The position numbers were made by a program, and so were the translations under genes. 64,000 nt of DNA from Talpa occidentalis (lineage: Eukaryota; Chordata; Mammalia; Eulipotyphla; Talpidae): positions 24,847,784-24,911,783 of the forward strand of contig NW_023602073.1 in the NCBI RefSeq assembly GCF_014898055.3. Direction: 5' to 3'. Shown piece after piece: positions 38,973 to 50,059 of this stretch (position 1 is the stretch's first letter; each line of letters begins with the position of its first letter). The notes below the pieces were generated by a model, which was not told the origin of the DNA, ran no database searches, and saw only the letters and a list, made by a program, of their open reading frames with translations.

Positions 38973-39163
38973 AAAACTTAAATAAGGGACCAGGAAAATG
39001 AATAACTATAAGAAAGTGAAAATCAAAATCAACAAAAAACTATGAACCAGAGACACTTTTAGGGGGGCGGGGGTGGGAGGGGAGGGATTGTGGTCAGAAT
39101 GGGGGGGCTGCAATTGTATGGGGAATATAACAATAAAATTTATTATTTAAAAAAAAAAAAAAA
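38973..39163 (+). other. L1#1 3'UTR with G-rich tract and A-tail
   Basis: Contains GGGGGGCGGGGGTGGGAGGG and the following GGAGGG at 39062-39086, a potential G-quadruplex, as in 3'UTRs of many mammalian L1s. It ends GGGGCTGCAATTGTATGGGG, then an AATAAAATTTATT element and about 17 A. This is the young-type 3' end of the window. Confidence 0.85.
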
Positions 39164-39176
39164 GAAAAAATTATCT
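39164..39176. repeat. TSD, right copy of L1#1
   Basis: GAAAAAATTATCT, identical to 33210-33222. Confidence 0.92.
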
Positions 39177-39495
39177 AACCTCAAATAGATCAAGAAATTA
39201 CTCTTAAGAAGGAAATGTTCTTGGCTTTATTTGCTGGAAGTTGTGGCCCTTATGTGCGGTGCCACAGCTAAGGGAAGCACCTGATTAACACCATGAGGTA
39301 CTAATCAGGGAAGACATTGAAATAACACTGGTGGAGCTGACCTGAAGTCAGTTTGGGAATAACAGTGGGACTGTGTGTTGATGGGTATCAAGCTCATTTT
39401 AAAAAAAAGCAAATGGTATAAAAGTAGAGAGCCTACAGTGTAATTAGGTTACTAGACATAAAACCCAGTATTTGCAATCAGGAAGATTTCACTTT

Positions 39496-39764
39496 TTTTT
39501 TATTTTAAGATTTATTTATTTATTTACACAAGCACTGGGTACAGTCAGAAGCACGGGAAGGTGAGAGAATTCACCAGAGCCAGAGAAGGGACAGAGCAGG
39601 CAGAAGGACCAAAGTACACCGCTGAGGGGAGCAGGAGAGGTTCTGCGAGAGATGTGGGACCTTCCTCCAGTGGCCAGGGAGCAGCAGGGGATCAAATCAG
39701 CGCTGCAGAGGCTGCGGGCAGCTTAGCAACCCAGTGCTCAACCGCTGCACCACCAGGGGAGGCC
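39496..39764 (-). mobile_element. Rhin-1-like SINE
   Basis: Reverse copy, AGTCAGAAGCACGGG subtype. Perfect 17-bp TSD CAGGAAGATTTCACTTT at 39479-39495 and 39765-39781. It carries an extra CAGTGGCCAGGGAGCAGC segment before the B-box, shared with the copies at 43968 and 46958. Confidence 0.92.
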
Positions 39765-40542
39765 CAGGAAGATTTCACTTTGAAAGAGCATCTGAGTTGT
39801 TATAACAGACATTAAGATAGCTAATGATGATGATAAACAACGAACATCTCATTTCAAGAAGCCCATCCTTACATGAAGAATCAATCAAAACAAATACTGA
39901 TACAACATGATGTCAAAAGGAAAGGACTACAGGAGTTTGAAAAAGGCCCAACATTCTACCACTTTAAAAAGAGTGGGAGATTTAGTCACTTAAGCTTAAT
40001 TTCATCTATCTATACCAGCTTACCCATCCACCTGTCCATCCATCCATTCATCATTACATACCAGCACCAGACAATGTTTTGAGTCTTCAATTAGAGCCGA
40101 GTATAAAAATTAAATAAATCAGCAAGAATGAATACACATGGATGAATAATAAAGTTCTGCCATCAAATATGTACTGTTTTGCCATTAGTCCCTCTCCAAA
40201 ATGAAAACCAAAACCCCTAGCCTTTACTTTAATTTTTTTTTTTCACTTCAAAAGATAACTCTACTGGGTTTCTATTATAAAAGTGAACATTCTCCCTAGG
40301 AGCACAAATCATTTTTAAATAACCTTCCATCAGAGTCCTTAACAGGTTTCCTCTTCTCTGGCAGGAAGGCAAGGCACAGACTGGATTGAGGCCCAAGTAC
40401 ATCAACACCAGCACTAACCCCCACACTTCACCAGCCTAGTAGGAACAAAAACCATCCTTAACTTGTAGCTTCAAGCTCAACCTCTTCTTGTAGTATTTTG
40501 TTTATTCTCCTGATCACCACCATTTCCCATGGTTTCCAAGTC

Positions 40543-40722
40543 AGTGGTTCTCAATACTAGAACATTAGGATAAACCATGTAAACTGAAAAGATGACAATG
40601 GCTGAGTCACGCTCTTGACCAGTAAAGTCAGAATATATGAACGCAGACCTTGGCCACTGATAAATATGTTTTTAAAACTTGCCAGGTAATTTGAACACGC
40701 ACTCAGGACATGAAGCACTTCA
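40543..40722 (+). repeat. MER5A DNA transposon fossil
   Basis: Starts CAGTGGTTCTCAATACTAGA and later has CAGTAAAGTCAGAATATATG and TAAAACTTGCCAGGTAATTTGA, matching the MER5A order in sense orientation. MER5A is a non-autonomous hAT element. Confidence 0.65.
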
Positions 40723-42689
40723 CTAAGTCAGCACTTCACTTCAACATGCATGTTGAAGTGTGAACAAGTGTTAGAGCTGCCACACACACTATTAACATTG
40801 CAGATAGGTTAATTGCTACTTTAAGTGAAATGATGCATAATGAAAATAATTTTGCCACAGGCTAGTTATAAAATAAGAATTAAGATCTTACAGCATATTT
40901 CTGGTCACAAAACACCACTACACTTTTAAATAAAGACCCAAAACATTTTCAATAGTGAACAATTATTTGTATTCATTTATTTTCCAAACTGCTTATTCCA
41001 GTTCAAGGCTATGAGTAGCTAGAGCTTATCTGAGAAACTCAGGGGGAAAGGTAGGAACCCACCCAGGACAGGATACCTTCTACCGTGGACATACCCACGT
41101 ACAACCATACTCATTCAGACTGGGACAACTGAGACATGCTAATGAATCTCGTGCACACAGCTTGGGGTGTGGGAAGACACTGAAATCCTGCAGAAAACAC
41201 ATGCAGACATGCAGAGAAATCCACACCAATAGTGGCTCTGGCTGGAAATCATTTATCTTCCATCAACATTTTAAGCTATAAATGTTAAATGAAACTGCCT
41301 AATTTGAGGACCTGCTGTACTAGAAACCACTGGCTATCACCAATAGCCATGATAAGGTAGAGGCAAGTTGGTTGTGTATAGAATGGGGAAGGATTTGGAG
41401 ATATTTTATATATCTGAAAGAGGCTCACTCACTCTTTACCGAAGTGAGGGAGATCATTGATTAATTAAGAAGAAATGGAGATGGCAAGGTGTGGACCTTC
41501 ATCTACAGGGGGAAAAATGTTTACTTCTTCTGGAAAGTAGGAGTTAGGTGCAATAATTTAGACAAATGAGTTTAATATTTTAATTCTATTAGATGTTTTT
41601 GTTGCACATTTTCCAAATAAGGTGCTGGGTAGCTGGGAATTAAATAGATGATTATGATACTGTTGTAAAATTATGGAGTTAGAGATGTGGTAGCCTCTTG
41701 GTCTTGGGGAGCAAAGTGGTAACTCTTCTTTGGTTTAGAACTAATTTCCTCCCTTACCCCAGTTATCTGAGAATCTACTACACATCTCTAACTTTTTAAT
41801 ATAAAAATCAATAAGCATTCTATTGCTTTATTGACTCTTATGGAAGATGCAAATAACAGTAATCCATACCAATCACATCGAAAAGTAGGTTCATCTCATG
41901 TGACAGGTCTGACCATTTGCCTGGAGTTCTGTACTGAGAAGGACTATGCCCAAATCTTTGTGTCCTCCTCAAGTTATCATAATGAATGAACCATTGCTTC
42001 CTATTAGGACCTTGATCATGGAAAGGAAAGCCTTCCTTTTTTGATGAAGTTCCTCAGATTTGAGACACTGAAGATAGCAGAGGAGAAGGAGACACTAGTT
42101 GGGATGGCCAGATAAACATGTTAACTCTAGTGATTAGTAGACTGACAAAATGGCAATCTAATTAGATTACTGTTGTGTGATTTTAAGAGCAGAGGTTCAA
42201 ACGGGCACAGTGCTCCCACCGCGAGGAATAAATCAAGAAAAAATTCAGGTGACTTATACATAATGTTCCCCATGTCATACAAACATATTGATATAATCTC
42301 CAATCTTTGCAAATTATCCCAATTATTCCTGAGAGTCACCACTTGATTTTTAATATGTTCCCAAGACAAGTCCTACCACTATCAATTGTCATTGGCCATC
42401 TTCTTTACCTTTACTGCTGGAAAAGTCACCTGACCAAATCTGGGTTATTTTGCCTCTGATGTGGAGTGATATGGCAGTGGATCTGATCTCCGCAACAAAG
42501 TAGATCTCTGGGGAATCCAGGACATGTCCACACCACACCCACTGCCATCTGCATCTCCGGGCAAGACTTGGTTTAGATTCACATGGTAACTTCTGATATC
42601 ATGGGCATGTGGACAGTCTTTTCTTAACTAGAAGCTTAGGTAGATATTGCTGTATTTATCATCCCTACTTTAAAGACTATTGCTTCTGA

Positions 42690-42971
42690 GCCTTCTGGTG
42701 GCCTAGGGGTTAAGTCTCAGTGCTATCACTGGTAGAGCTTGAATATGACCCCTGGCCAGGGAGCTAACCCACATATGGTGCAACAGACCTCTCCTGCCTC
42801 AATGGTGGCTGCTCCCCTCAGCAGTGTATTTCAGTAGATCTGCCAGTTCTGCTCCCTACTCTGTCTCTGGTGAATCCTCTCACCTCCCGCTCCTCTGGCC
42901 TATACCCCAGTTCTTCTACACACACACACACACACAACAACACACACACACACACACACACTTACAAAGAA
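42690..42971 (+). mobile_element. Old Rhin-1-related SINE with a CA-repeat tail
   Basis: Head CCTTCTGGTGGCCTAGGGGT is diverged; the body still has AGACCTCTCCTGCC, CCCCTCAGCAGTGTATTTCA and TCTGGTGAATCCTCTCACC. The usual A-rich tail is replaced by (CA)n at 42918-42961. A 12-bp TSD TATTGCTTCTGA lies at 42678-42689 and 42972-42983. Confidence 0.85.
42918..42961. repeat. (CA)n microsatellite in a SINE tail
   Basis: About 44 bp of CA units with one AACA interruption at 42936-42940. Confidence 0.97.
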
Positions 42972-43967
42972 TATTGCTTCTGATGAACACAGGTCTTTGG
43001 AGCAAAAACAAAGAGTGATGCAAATAAAGACATTGCACAATGGGATTCACTGTTGAGTGAGTGTCGTGGACAATAGCATGGTTAGGTTGATGTGTGCAGC
43101 CCAGGTAATACAAAAGTATCATCACAATATATTTAATTTATACATCCACTCATTCACTCAATAATTTACAAAGAGCCATGATTCCAGATTTCCTCAATGC
43201 CTCTTCTTTCTTATGCCTAAATAAATAGCATATACATCTCTTGAGCACTTTCCAAAGCAAATCAAGTAGGCTGCCTCCTCTCGTGTCCTATTCTGACTAT
43301 GGCACCTGGGATCCTGGAGGAGTGGAAGAATATGTGCAGCTCATGCTTTTTAGTGTTTACCCTGGAGGCCAGTCTCTGAGCTTAGGGTCACCCCTCAGCT
43401 TGGAGGGTAGAAGGGGAACAGCAGCCAGGAGACAGGGCAGCAGCCCCCTTTCATTCTACATGGGTGCAGTGAATTCCGAAGGCTGCCTCTCATTGTCTCT
43501 TCTTAGTTCCTATTTCTGGAAAAAATAACAACTGGAATTCAGAGGAGATATCATGCTGTTTAAAAACTTGGAGTCAAAAGCCACAATGTGCCCAGGGTCT
43601 CATAGTAGAAGAGGGAGCTTTGGTTAATTTATTTTGCAAAGTTTTCTGTAGTTCTCCTTTATTGAAAGTCTCATTTCCTGACCCATCACTGTACTATTTT
43701 AAACATAAAACCTTCTTTTTGATTGAATAGCCCTGTGACCAAAGGTGAGGTCTTAGAACTTTAAATGCTTGCTTTCCTGTGGCCTGATAATCTTTCACAA
43801 AATACATCTTTCTTTATATGTGTTGTAGCAAAAGTAAAAGGATCCTCACCTACATTTTTATCCAGCAGTATGGTGGGCTTTAGGAGTGTCTACCCAGTCT
43901 GAATTTGTCTTTCTGCATCTTTGAAAATCTATTTTCTATTTCTAAATGAATCAAGATGATGGAATTC

Positions 43968-44280
43968 GGGCCTTCCCGGTGGCGCAGCGGTTGAGCGCTG
44001 GGTTGCGAAGCTGCCCGCAGCCTCTGCAGCGCTGGTTCGATCCCCGGCTGCTCCCCGGCCACCAGCGGAGGGTCCCACATGGCGTGCAGACCTCTCCTGC
44101 CGCCCGCTGTTCCCCTCAGCAGTGTACTTCGGTCCTTCTGCCTGCTCTGCTCCGCGCTCTGGCTCTGGTGAATTCTCTCACCCTCCCACGCTTCTGACTG
44201 TACCCAGTGCTTGTATAAATAAAACAAACAAACAAACAAATAAATAAATAAATCTTGGAAAAAAAAAAAAAAAAAAAGAA
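43968..44280 (+). mobile_element. Rhin-1-like SINE, near-consensus copy
   Basis: The cleanest sense copy: CCTTCCCGGTGGCGCAGCGG head with an A-box-like TGGCGCAGCGG, a perfect-looking B-box GGTTCGATCCC, a GGCCACCAGCGGAGGGTCCC segment, and a long tail of CAAA/TAAA units then 19 A. TSD GATGGAATTC at 43958-43967 and 44281-44290. CpGs are still abundant, which suggests recent insertion. Confidence 0.93.
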
Positions 44281-45036
44281 GATGGAATTCTAAGAGTAGA
44301 AATAATTATTTGTCCAGGGAAGGATAGATCCTGGATGTAGAAATGAGGAATGAGACAGATTTTACCTGGATGATATAGGAAACAAACACAAGTTATTTCT
44401 CATGAGGTGCTTGGTTTTATCTGCCCAGTAGATTGAGAGATCCCTTGTGAGAATATGTTCCCCAAAAGAGACTGTGAATTCGTAGCACATATTACACTAC
44501 AGGACTGTCAGCTCCCTACCTGGTGAATATTAGCCCCTATGCTTTTCTCTCCTTATGTTTTTTTGCTTGTTTTATTTCCTCACATTCTGGTCATGTCCCA
44601 GGGCATACATACCTTGTACATACAGACCTTACTCTCTGCAAGTGCACTTTTACCTGTGAGGCCAACAAGAAATCAAAAGCCCTGGAAGCACTAACCAAGA
44701 AATAGGCAGGCAGCTTCTCCTTCTGAAATGTCCAGAAGGAGCCCTGCGAAAACTTGGTCAGAATCCATGAGTAGCCCTGGGTCTGGGATTATAACATCCC
44801 TTATAGGAAGCACTGCAAAAACTAGGTCCTGTGGTATAAAATTAACATTCACCTCCATCCTGAGGAAAACAATATTATACAAAGATTTTTAAAAGTGGAC
44901 TGTACCCCTAGTATAATTGGTAAAGCAATGTGGTGCTTCAGAGAAGTAAAAGTGAATGGTATAATTCAATGATTAGAGAAATGAGCACAAAGAAAAAAAC
45001 ATATTTGTATGAAGATAAATATAACATCCCCCTTTA

Positions 45037-45119
45037 TTTTATTTTTTTTAATATTAAATTTTATTTTTATATTCCCCCATACAATTGCAAACGCCCCATT
45101 CTGACCCCAATCCTTCCCT
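45037..45119 (-). mobile_element. Very short L1 3' end (young type)
   Basis: About 80 bp: reverse complement of the L1#1 terminus (TATTCCCCCATACAATTGCA, CATTCTGACCCCAATCC). Perfect 14-bp TSD AACATCCCCCTTTA at 45023-45036 and 45120-45133. A severely 5'-truncated insertion. Confidence 0.9.
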
Positions 45120-45149
45120 AACATCCCCCTTTAGTGGAAATATATATTT

Positions 45150-46112
45150 TTTAATCAACATACTGACTATTTATTTATTTATTTATTTATATAATTTACA
45201 TCATTGTTCATTTTTTAAAAAATGTTTGCTTTCTTTTTTCAAGTGTAGTCACCATAATATTTCCACCACCAATTCACCCGTGCACCATCACCATAGTCCC
45301 TTGTGCTCTTCCTGCCCTCGTTTTGATCCCTCTCCCTCCCCTTCTCCTGTAGAATGTGTCTGATTTATAGTTGTCTGTTTTTGTTTTGTTGTGTTTTTTA
45401 TTGTTATTATTTTTTCCCTCGATCCCTTGTTTGGGTCTCCTATATTCCTCCTTCTGACTTATTTTACTCAAAAAATGGGCAGAGGAACTTAAAAGATACT
45501 TTTCTAAAGAGGAAATGCAAATGGCCAATAAGCATATGAAAAAATGTTCAACGTCCCTCAGAATCAGGGAAATACAAATTAATGCCACAATGAGATACCA
45601 CCTTATACCCATAGGAATGGCACATATTAAAAAACACTAGCTATAAGGGGGTTGCAATTGTATGGGGAATATAAAAATAAAATTTATTGTAAAAAAAAAA
45701 ACAAAAACACTAGCAACAACAAATGTTGGTGAGGATGTGATGAAAAAGTAACCCTCCTACACTGCTGGTGGGAGTGCAAACTTGTCCAACCACTATGGAA
45801 AACTGTGTGGAGGTTCCTGAGACTACTGAAAATGGAGCTACCATTTGATGTAGCAATTCCACTTCCAGGGATCTACCCAAAGGACACAAAAACATTAATT
45901 CAAAAGAATACTTGCACCCTTATGTTTACTGTAGCAATATTTATAATAGGTAAGACTTGGAATCAACCCAAATGCCCAAAAATGATGACTGGAACAAGAA
46001 GATGTTGTATAGATACACAATGGAACACTATTCAGCAATCAAAAAAGATAAACTAATGTCATTTGCAGCAAAATGGATGGAGCCAGAAGGGATTATGCTC
46101 AGTGAGATAATG
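45150..46112 (-). mobile_element. Twin-primed (5'-inverted) L1, old 3'-end type
   Basis: The left part (45150 to about 45463) is L1 3'UTR and the last ORF2 codons in reverse orientation. The right part (about 45466-46112) is upstream ORF2 in forward orientation, from [13 protein letters not shown] coding to the stretch just before the left part's inner end (GATTATGCTCAGTGAGATAA). The two parts are neighbours in the intact element, as twin priming predicts. A short TSD TGGAAATAT is seen near 45137 and 46109. A later 62-bp L1 end is nested in the right part. Confidence 0.85.
45641..45702 (+). mobile_element. 62-bp L1 3' end nested in an older L1
   Basis: GGGGGTTGCAATTGTATGGG and the AATAAAATTTATT terminus with an A-tail, flanked by AAAAACACTAG at 45630-45640 and 45703-45713. 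It interrupts the ORF2 piece of the twin-primed L1, so it is the younger of the two. Confidence 0.9.
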
Positions 46113-46269
46113 GAAATATTTTAAACTTAATGCACTTCCTAAAAGGATCCAGAATGAATACTCTGAGGGCAAAGCTGTCTTCTCTAAACATCCTAAGTCT
46201 AAGTCCTTAAATGCATCATCTCTTTCTTCTTCAAAGGGTCAGCGAGTACATACATTAGGTTCTGTAGGT

Positions 46270-46435
46270 CCTAAGGTCTCTGTCACAACTCAATGCTGTG
46301 TCATTATGGGGTGAGCGCTGGCACAGAGAACACACAGCGAAGATGCATCTCTGTTCTAATAAAACTTTATTTATAAATACAGGCAGTGGGCTGGATTTGG
46401 CCCTCAGGTTGTAATTTGCCATATAGCATCACCAG
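46270..46435 (+). repeat. hAT-type DNA transposon fossil (name unsure)
   Basis: Contains TCTGTCACAACTCAATGCTG and then TTCTAATAAAACTTTATTTA, GGGCTGGATTTGGCCCTCAGG. This is a common non-autonomous mammalian DNA transposon ending; I do not name the family. Confidence 0.55.
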
Positions 46436-46957
46436 TGTATGAAAACTTGCCTGTACAGTATGAACCAGTGGAGTGGAACCACAAGACTTGTAGCAGTTCA
46501 CTCAATGCCAATTATTTTAGCTCCCCAATGCAAAACAATGGGGATGAGTGTTTAGTCTTGTGCTGTAGGCTCCTCCTCCCAATAAAGCATCTTCTCTTAT
46601 TCCGATTTATTGCCTCATCTATAGGTTGGCTGGCCCCTGACAGAGGTCCTGGTCTTACAGTTTTATCAGCTCAACATGAGAATGACATACATAAGGGACA
46701 TCAGAATTTCCCCTTAAATAAAGTTTATTAAATTAAGTTTACTTGTCAAACACGCAGCTTGAAACTTTTGTGGAGGGAATAATTTTAAAGTTAAAGAAGA
46801 TATTCCACACATTTTTTACATATATTTTAGCATTCTATTATTAATAAATTAGTAAACAGATATTATGTAGCATATGATATAAATTTATGACAAATTGTAA
46901 CTAACTGCTGAAGTAGTTTAAGCCTGACATTACATTTAGGCCATATATATATATTTT

Positions 46958-47226
46958 TTTAAAGATTTATTTTTATATATACAAGCACTGGGTACAGCCA
47001 GAGGCGCGGGAGGGTGAGAGAATTCACCAGAGCCAGAGCGGGGAGCAGAGCAGGCAGAAGGACCGAAGTACACTGCTGAGGGGAGCAGCAGGCGGCAGGA
47101 GAGGTCTGCGCGCCAGTGGGACCCTCCTCCGGTGGCCGGGGAGCAGCGGGGCATCGAACCTGCGCTGCAGAGGCTGCGGGCAGCTTCGCAACCCAGCGCT
47201 CAACCGCTGCGCCACTGGGGAGGCCC
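46958..47226 (-). mobile_element. Rhin-1-like SINE
   Basis: Reverse copy, AGCCAGAGGCGCGGGAGGG subtype with the GGTGGCCGGGGAGCAGCGGG segment. Ends GCGCCACTGGGGAGGCCC. AT-rich target; TSD about ATATTTTTTT. High CpG retention. Confidence 0.9.
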
Positions 47227-48074
47227 ATATTTTTTTCTTTTAATGAATAGGATTATTTGATTTTTTGCCTGGACAAAGTTAAATGAATTTATAGTTCCTT
47301 CATGGGAAATGCCTGAGCACAACTGACTGTGAGTGAGAATCATATTTCACAGGCTGTGGCTCCAAATGTTTGTGTAAGTTAAGGGTTGTTAAGAGAGGAC
47401 AATGTGACAGAACTGACAGCTGGGGGGAGAGGTGGGCAGTGAGGGCAGGTGGGCTGTGAGAATGTGGGCTCCAGTCAGAAGCCACTCAACTTCTGTGAAC
47501 GTAAAGTCATGGCAGACTCACTTAAGGACAGCATGCTCAGGACTCTCTCCCAAGGGGCACGGACAGGGCCTCTTGGGGTATAATATGCAGGTAACTGGTT
47601 CAATCAAATTTGGGGGGGACAGGTGCCATATTGTCATTTTAATGCATAGAAAGGCACTTACTTCCCTTAACATCTTTTAAGAGCAAGCTGGGTAAGTTAT
47701 AATATGAAGATCAGCAAAACAAGGAAAATCACAACAGTCAGAGTGGGGTTGGATTTACAGTAGGTAACACCCTTTTCCACACTCTGATTACCTATCAGCA
47801 CCCACTATTTATCTGTCTGCCTAGTTTTTTCTCCAAAGAACTATGAGGAACGCCCATTTTGAAGAACTATTGTTTTAATGATTCAATGGGCACAGAACAT
47901 AAAATTTTCATGATCATACTTCCTAAAATAGAAGCTTATTCACTTACACTTCAAAGGAATTGTCTTTAGAATCACAGGGAAAAGTGATTTTCCAGAGTTT
48001 GTATCTTTGGAAGATTTTTTCTGTATATATTCTGTCCAAAAATATTATTTAGTAAGGCATATATGCAATTTTTT

Positions 48075-48358
48075 TTTTTTTTAAAGATTTATTTATTTAT
48101 TTATTTAATTATTTATTTATACAAGCACTGGGTACAGTCAGATGCGCGGGAGAGTAAGCGAATTCAACAGAGCCTGAGCGGGAAGCAGAACAGGCAGAGT
48201 GACTAAGTACACTGCTGAGGAGAGCAGCGGGCACAGCAGGAGAGGTCTGTCGCACCATATGGGACCCTCACCGGTGGCCGGGGATCGAACTGGTGCTGCA
48301 GAGGCTGTGGGCAGCTTCGCAGCCCAGCGCTCAACCGCTGCGCCACCAGGGGAGGCCC
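48075..48358 (-). mobile_element. Rhin-1-like SINE
   Basis: Reverse copy, AGTCAGATGCGCGGGAG subtype with an expanded ATTT tail. TSD CATATATGCAATTTTTT at 48058-48074 and 48359-48375, perfect. Confidence 0.92.
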
Positions 48359-50059
48359 CATATATGCAATTTTTTGATGCTATTACAAAAACCTTTACAT
48401 TCTAACCAAAGACAGTTAAATGAACACAATGAAGATAAAGAAAATGAAATACTCTTATTAGCATTTTGCATGGGATTTGAGGTACTTTGCAAGTAAATAA
48501 AGATGAGTGGGAACAGATGAAAAAAAAAAAAAACTGCACTGCACATCTCTCAGTTGTAATCCAGTTCTGCTGTTTTTAAATATTCAGAGCTGTGTGCAAG
48601 CTCTATACTGAAACTGCAGAAAAATCACATACAATCAAACCAACAGCCAAATCTGGTGGGTGAGGGACGAAGAACACTATACACCACTGAAATTACTCCA
48701 GAGACTGGAAGCTCAGCTTCGACCTTTGAAACAAATAAGTGTTAAGTATTAATGATTAGAACTTCATTTATCATCTGGAGGAGAGGTCGCTAGAACAGGC
48801 CAGCTCCAAACTAAGACACTAGCTAAGTACCTGCTCAGTCTTTAAGACTGTAGTCAGATTTCCTCAGCTGTGATGAACTATCAGGCAGCTATAATGGAAA
48901 GCATCTCTCATTTGTGCATTTAATTTAAATGTTCTTTTAGTTTGTACCCATGATAAAAACTACCTACCAGAGAATTCAAAGATTCCTTTTTTTTAAAAGA
49001 AACTCAGTCTCCTTAAGATCTAGGCACAAAACCCATAGTGGGAAAAAAAGCCTCTCAGTAAGCCAATCTGAAAGAACTAGAATAGATTTTGAGGTGGTAA
49101 TTCCACACAACAAAATTATCTGTCAACCAATGTTAGAAAGATACTTTGGATGCTTCATAAAATTACTTGACTTATACTTTATTCTTGCCTCCTGCTAGGT
49201 TCATAAATGACTTTGCGAGATCCTCTCATGGATAAAAGTAACATAGAAATGACATATCTTTATGACTATTTCAGTTTATTAGGGGATCATAAGAGAGAAA
49301 AAGGAAAGACTATTTTGCAAAAAAAGTGGTCTGACAAAATGAAGTAGTTCATATTAATGTGTAAGTTCCAAAGGAAATAACTCTGAATCAAATGTTTAGA
49401 TTATTCATATTTAAATTATGCAGCACTCCTGCCCCATCCTCATTGTTGGGAACATTTTATAATAAATGAATGGAAAATAAAAAACAACCCTACAATAATT
49501 TCACACCAATAAATGTGCTTCAGAAAGAACCCTAGTTCCCCAGAGAACTTCTTATTACTATCTTTCCCCCAGACTAAACCAAAGAACAAGAGTATAACTT
49601 GTCTAGCTAGCTAATCTTTATCCTTTTGGAGGGATGATTTTCTGGCTACTTTTTGAACAGCAGTGTCATGCAGTACTGTAAGAGCTTAATCAATACTTTG
49701 CAATAGAATTGATTTCTTGAAACTGAGGTTCTATGGTCTCTCTTAGTTACTTGTTTCCCTGGAAAATTAACCTCAAATTCATAGAAAACAAATTCATTCA
49801 GTTCAAGGGTCATTGTTCCTTTTTTGGGCCTCTTCCAGTTGCACTTAAATAGAAGCATTGTGTATTTTGAGGCTCAATTTTCTCTGGTTGAGATCATTTT
49901 GATTTCATGAGTCACTTAACTAAGCTGGACCCCAGGAGCAGATGATGGCATGTAGCGGTGCTGGGCCCACACCGACCCTCACACAGGACCTACTCTGCTC
50001 TGCTTTGCATTTCACATGGCCAACTGGTATCTTCCTTCCTCCTTCCAGCCAGTTGTGAA

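Larger units (their letters stand above)
33223..39163 (+). mobile_element. L1#1: full-length young-type LINE-1
   Basis: A complete L1 of 5.9 kb: 5'UTR with GGAGTGAGGCGGAGCAACAT at its start, ORF1, a 73-nt spacer, ORF2, a 3'UTR with a G-rich tract, and an A-tail. Perfect 13-bp TSDs flank it. It lies antisense to PHACTR1. CpG density in the 5'UTR, the perfect TSD and the open ORF1 argue for recent insertion. ORF2 is broken, so the copy cannot now move on its own. Confidence 0.96.

Noticed and set aside
42910..42965. CRISPR-like spaced repeat
   Set aside because: It is a plain CA microsatellite in a SINE tail, and the window is mammalian.
43960..44050. tRNA gene
   Set aside because: A- and B-box-like sequences are present, but they belong to a SINE head with a SINE body, tail and TSD; no tRNA cloverleaf is expected to be functional.
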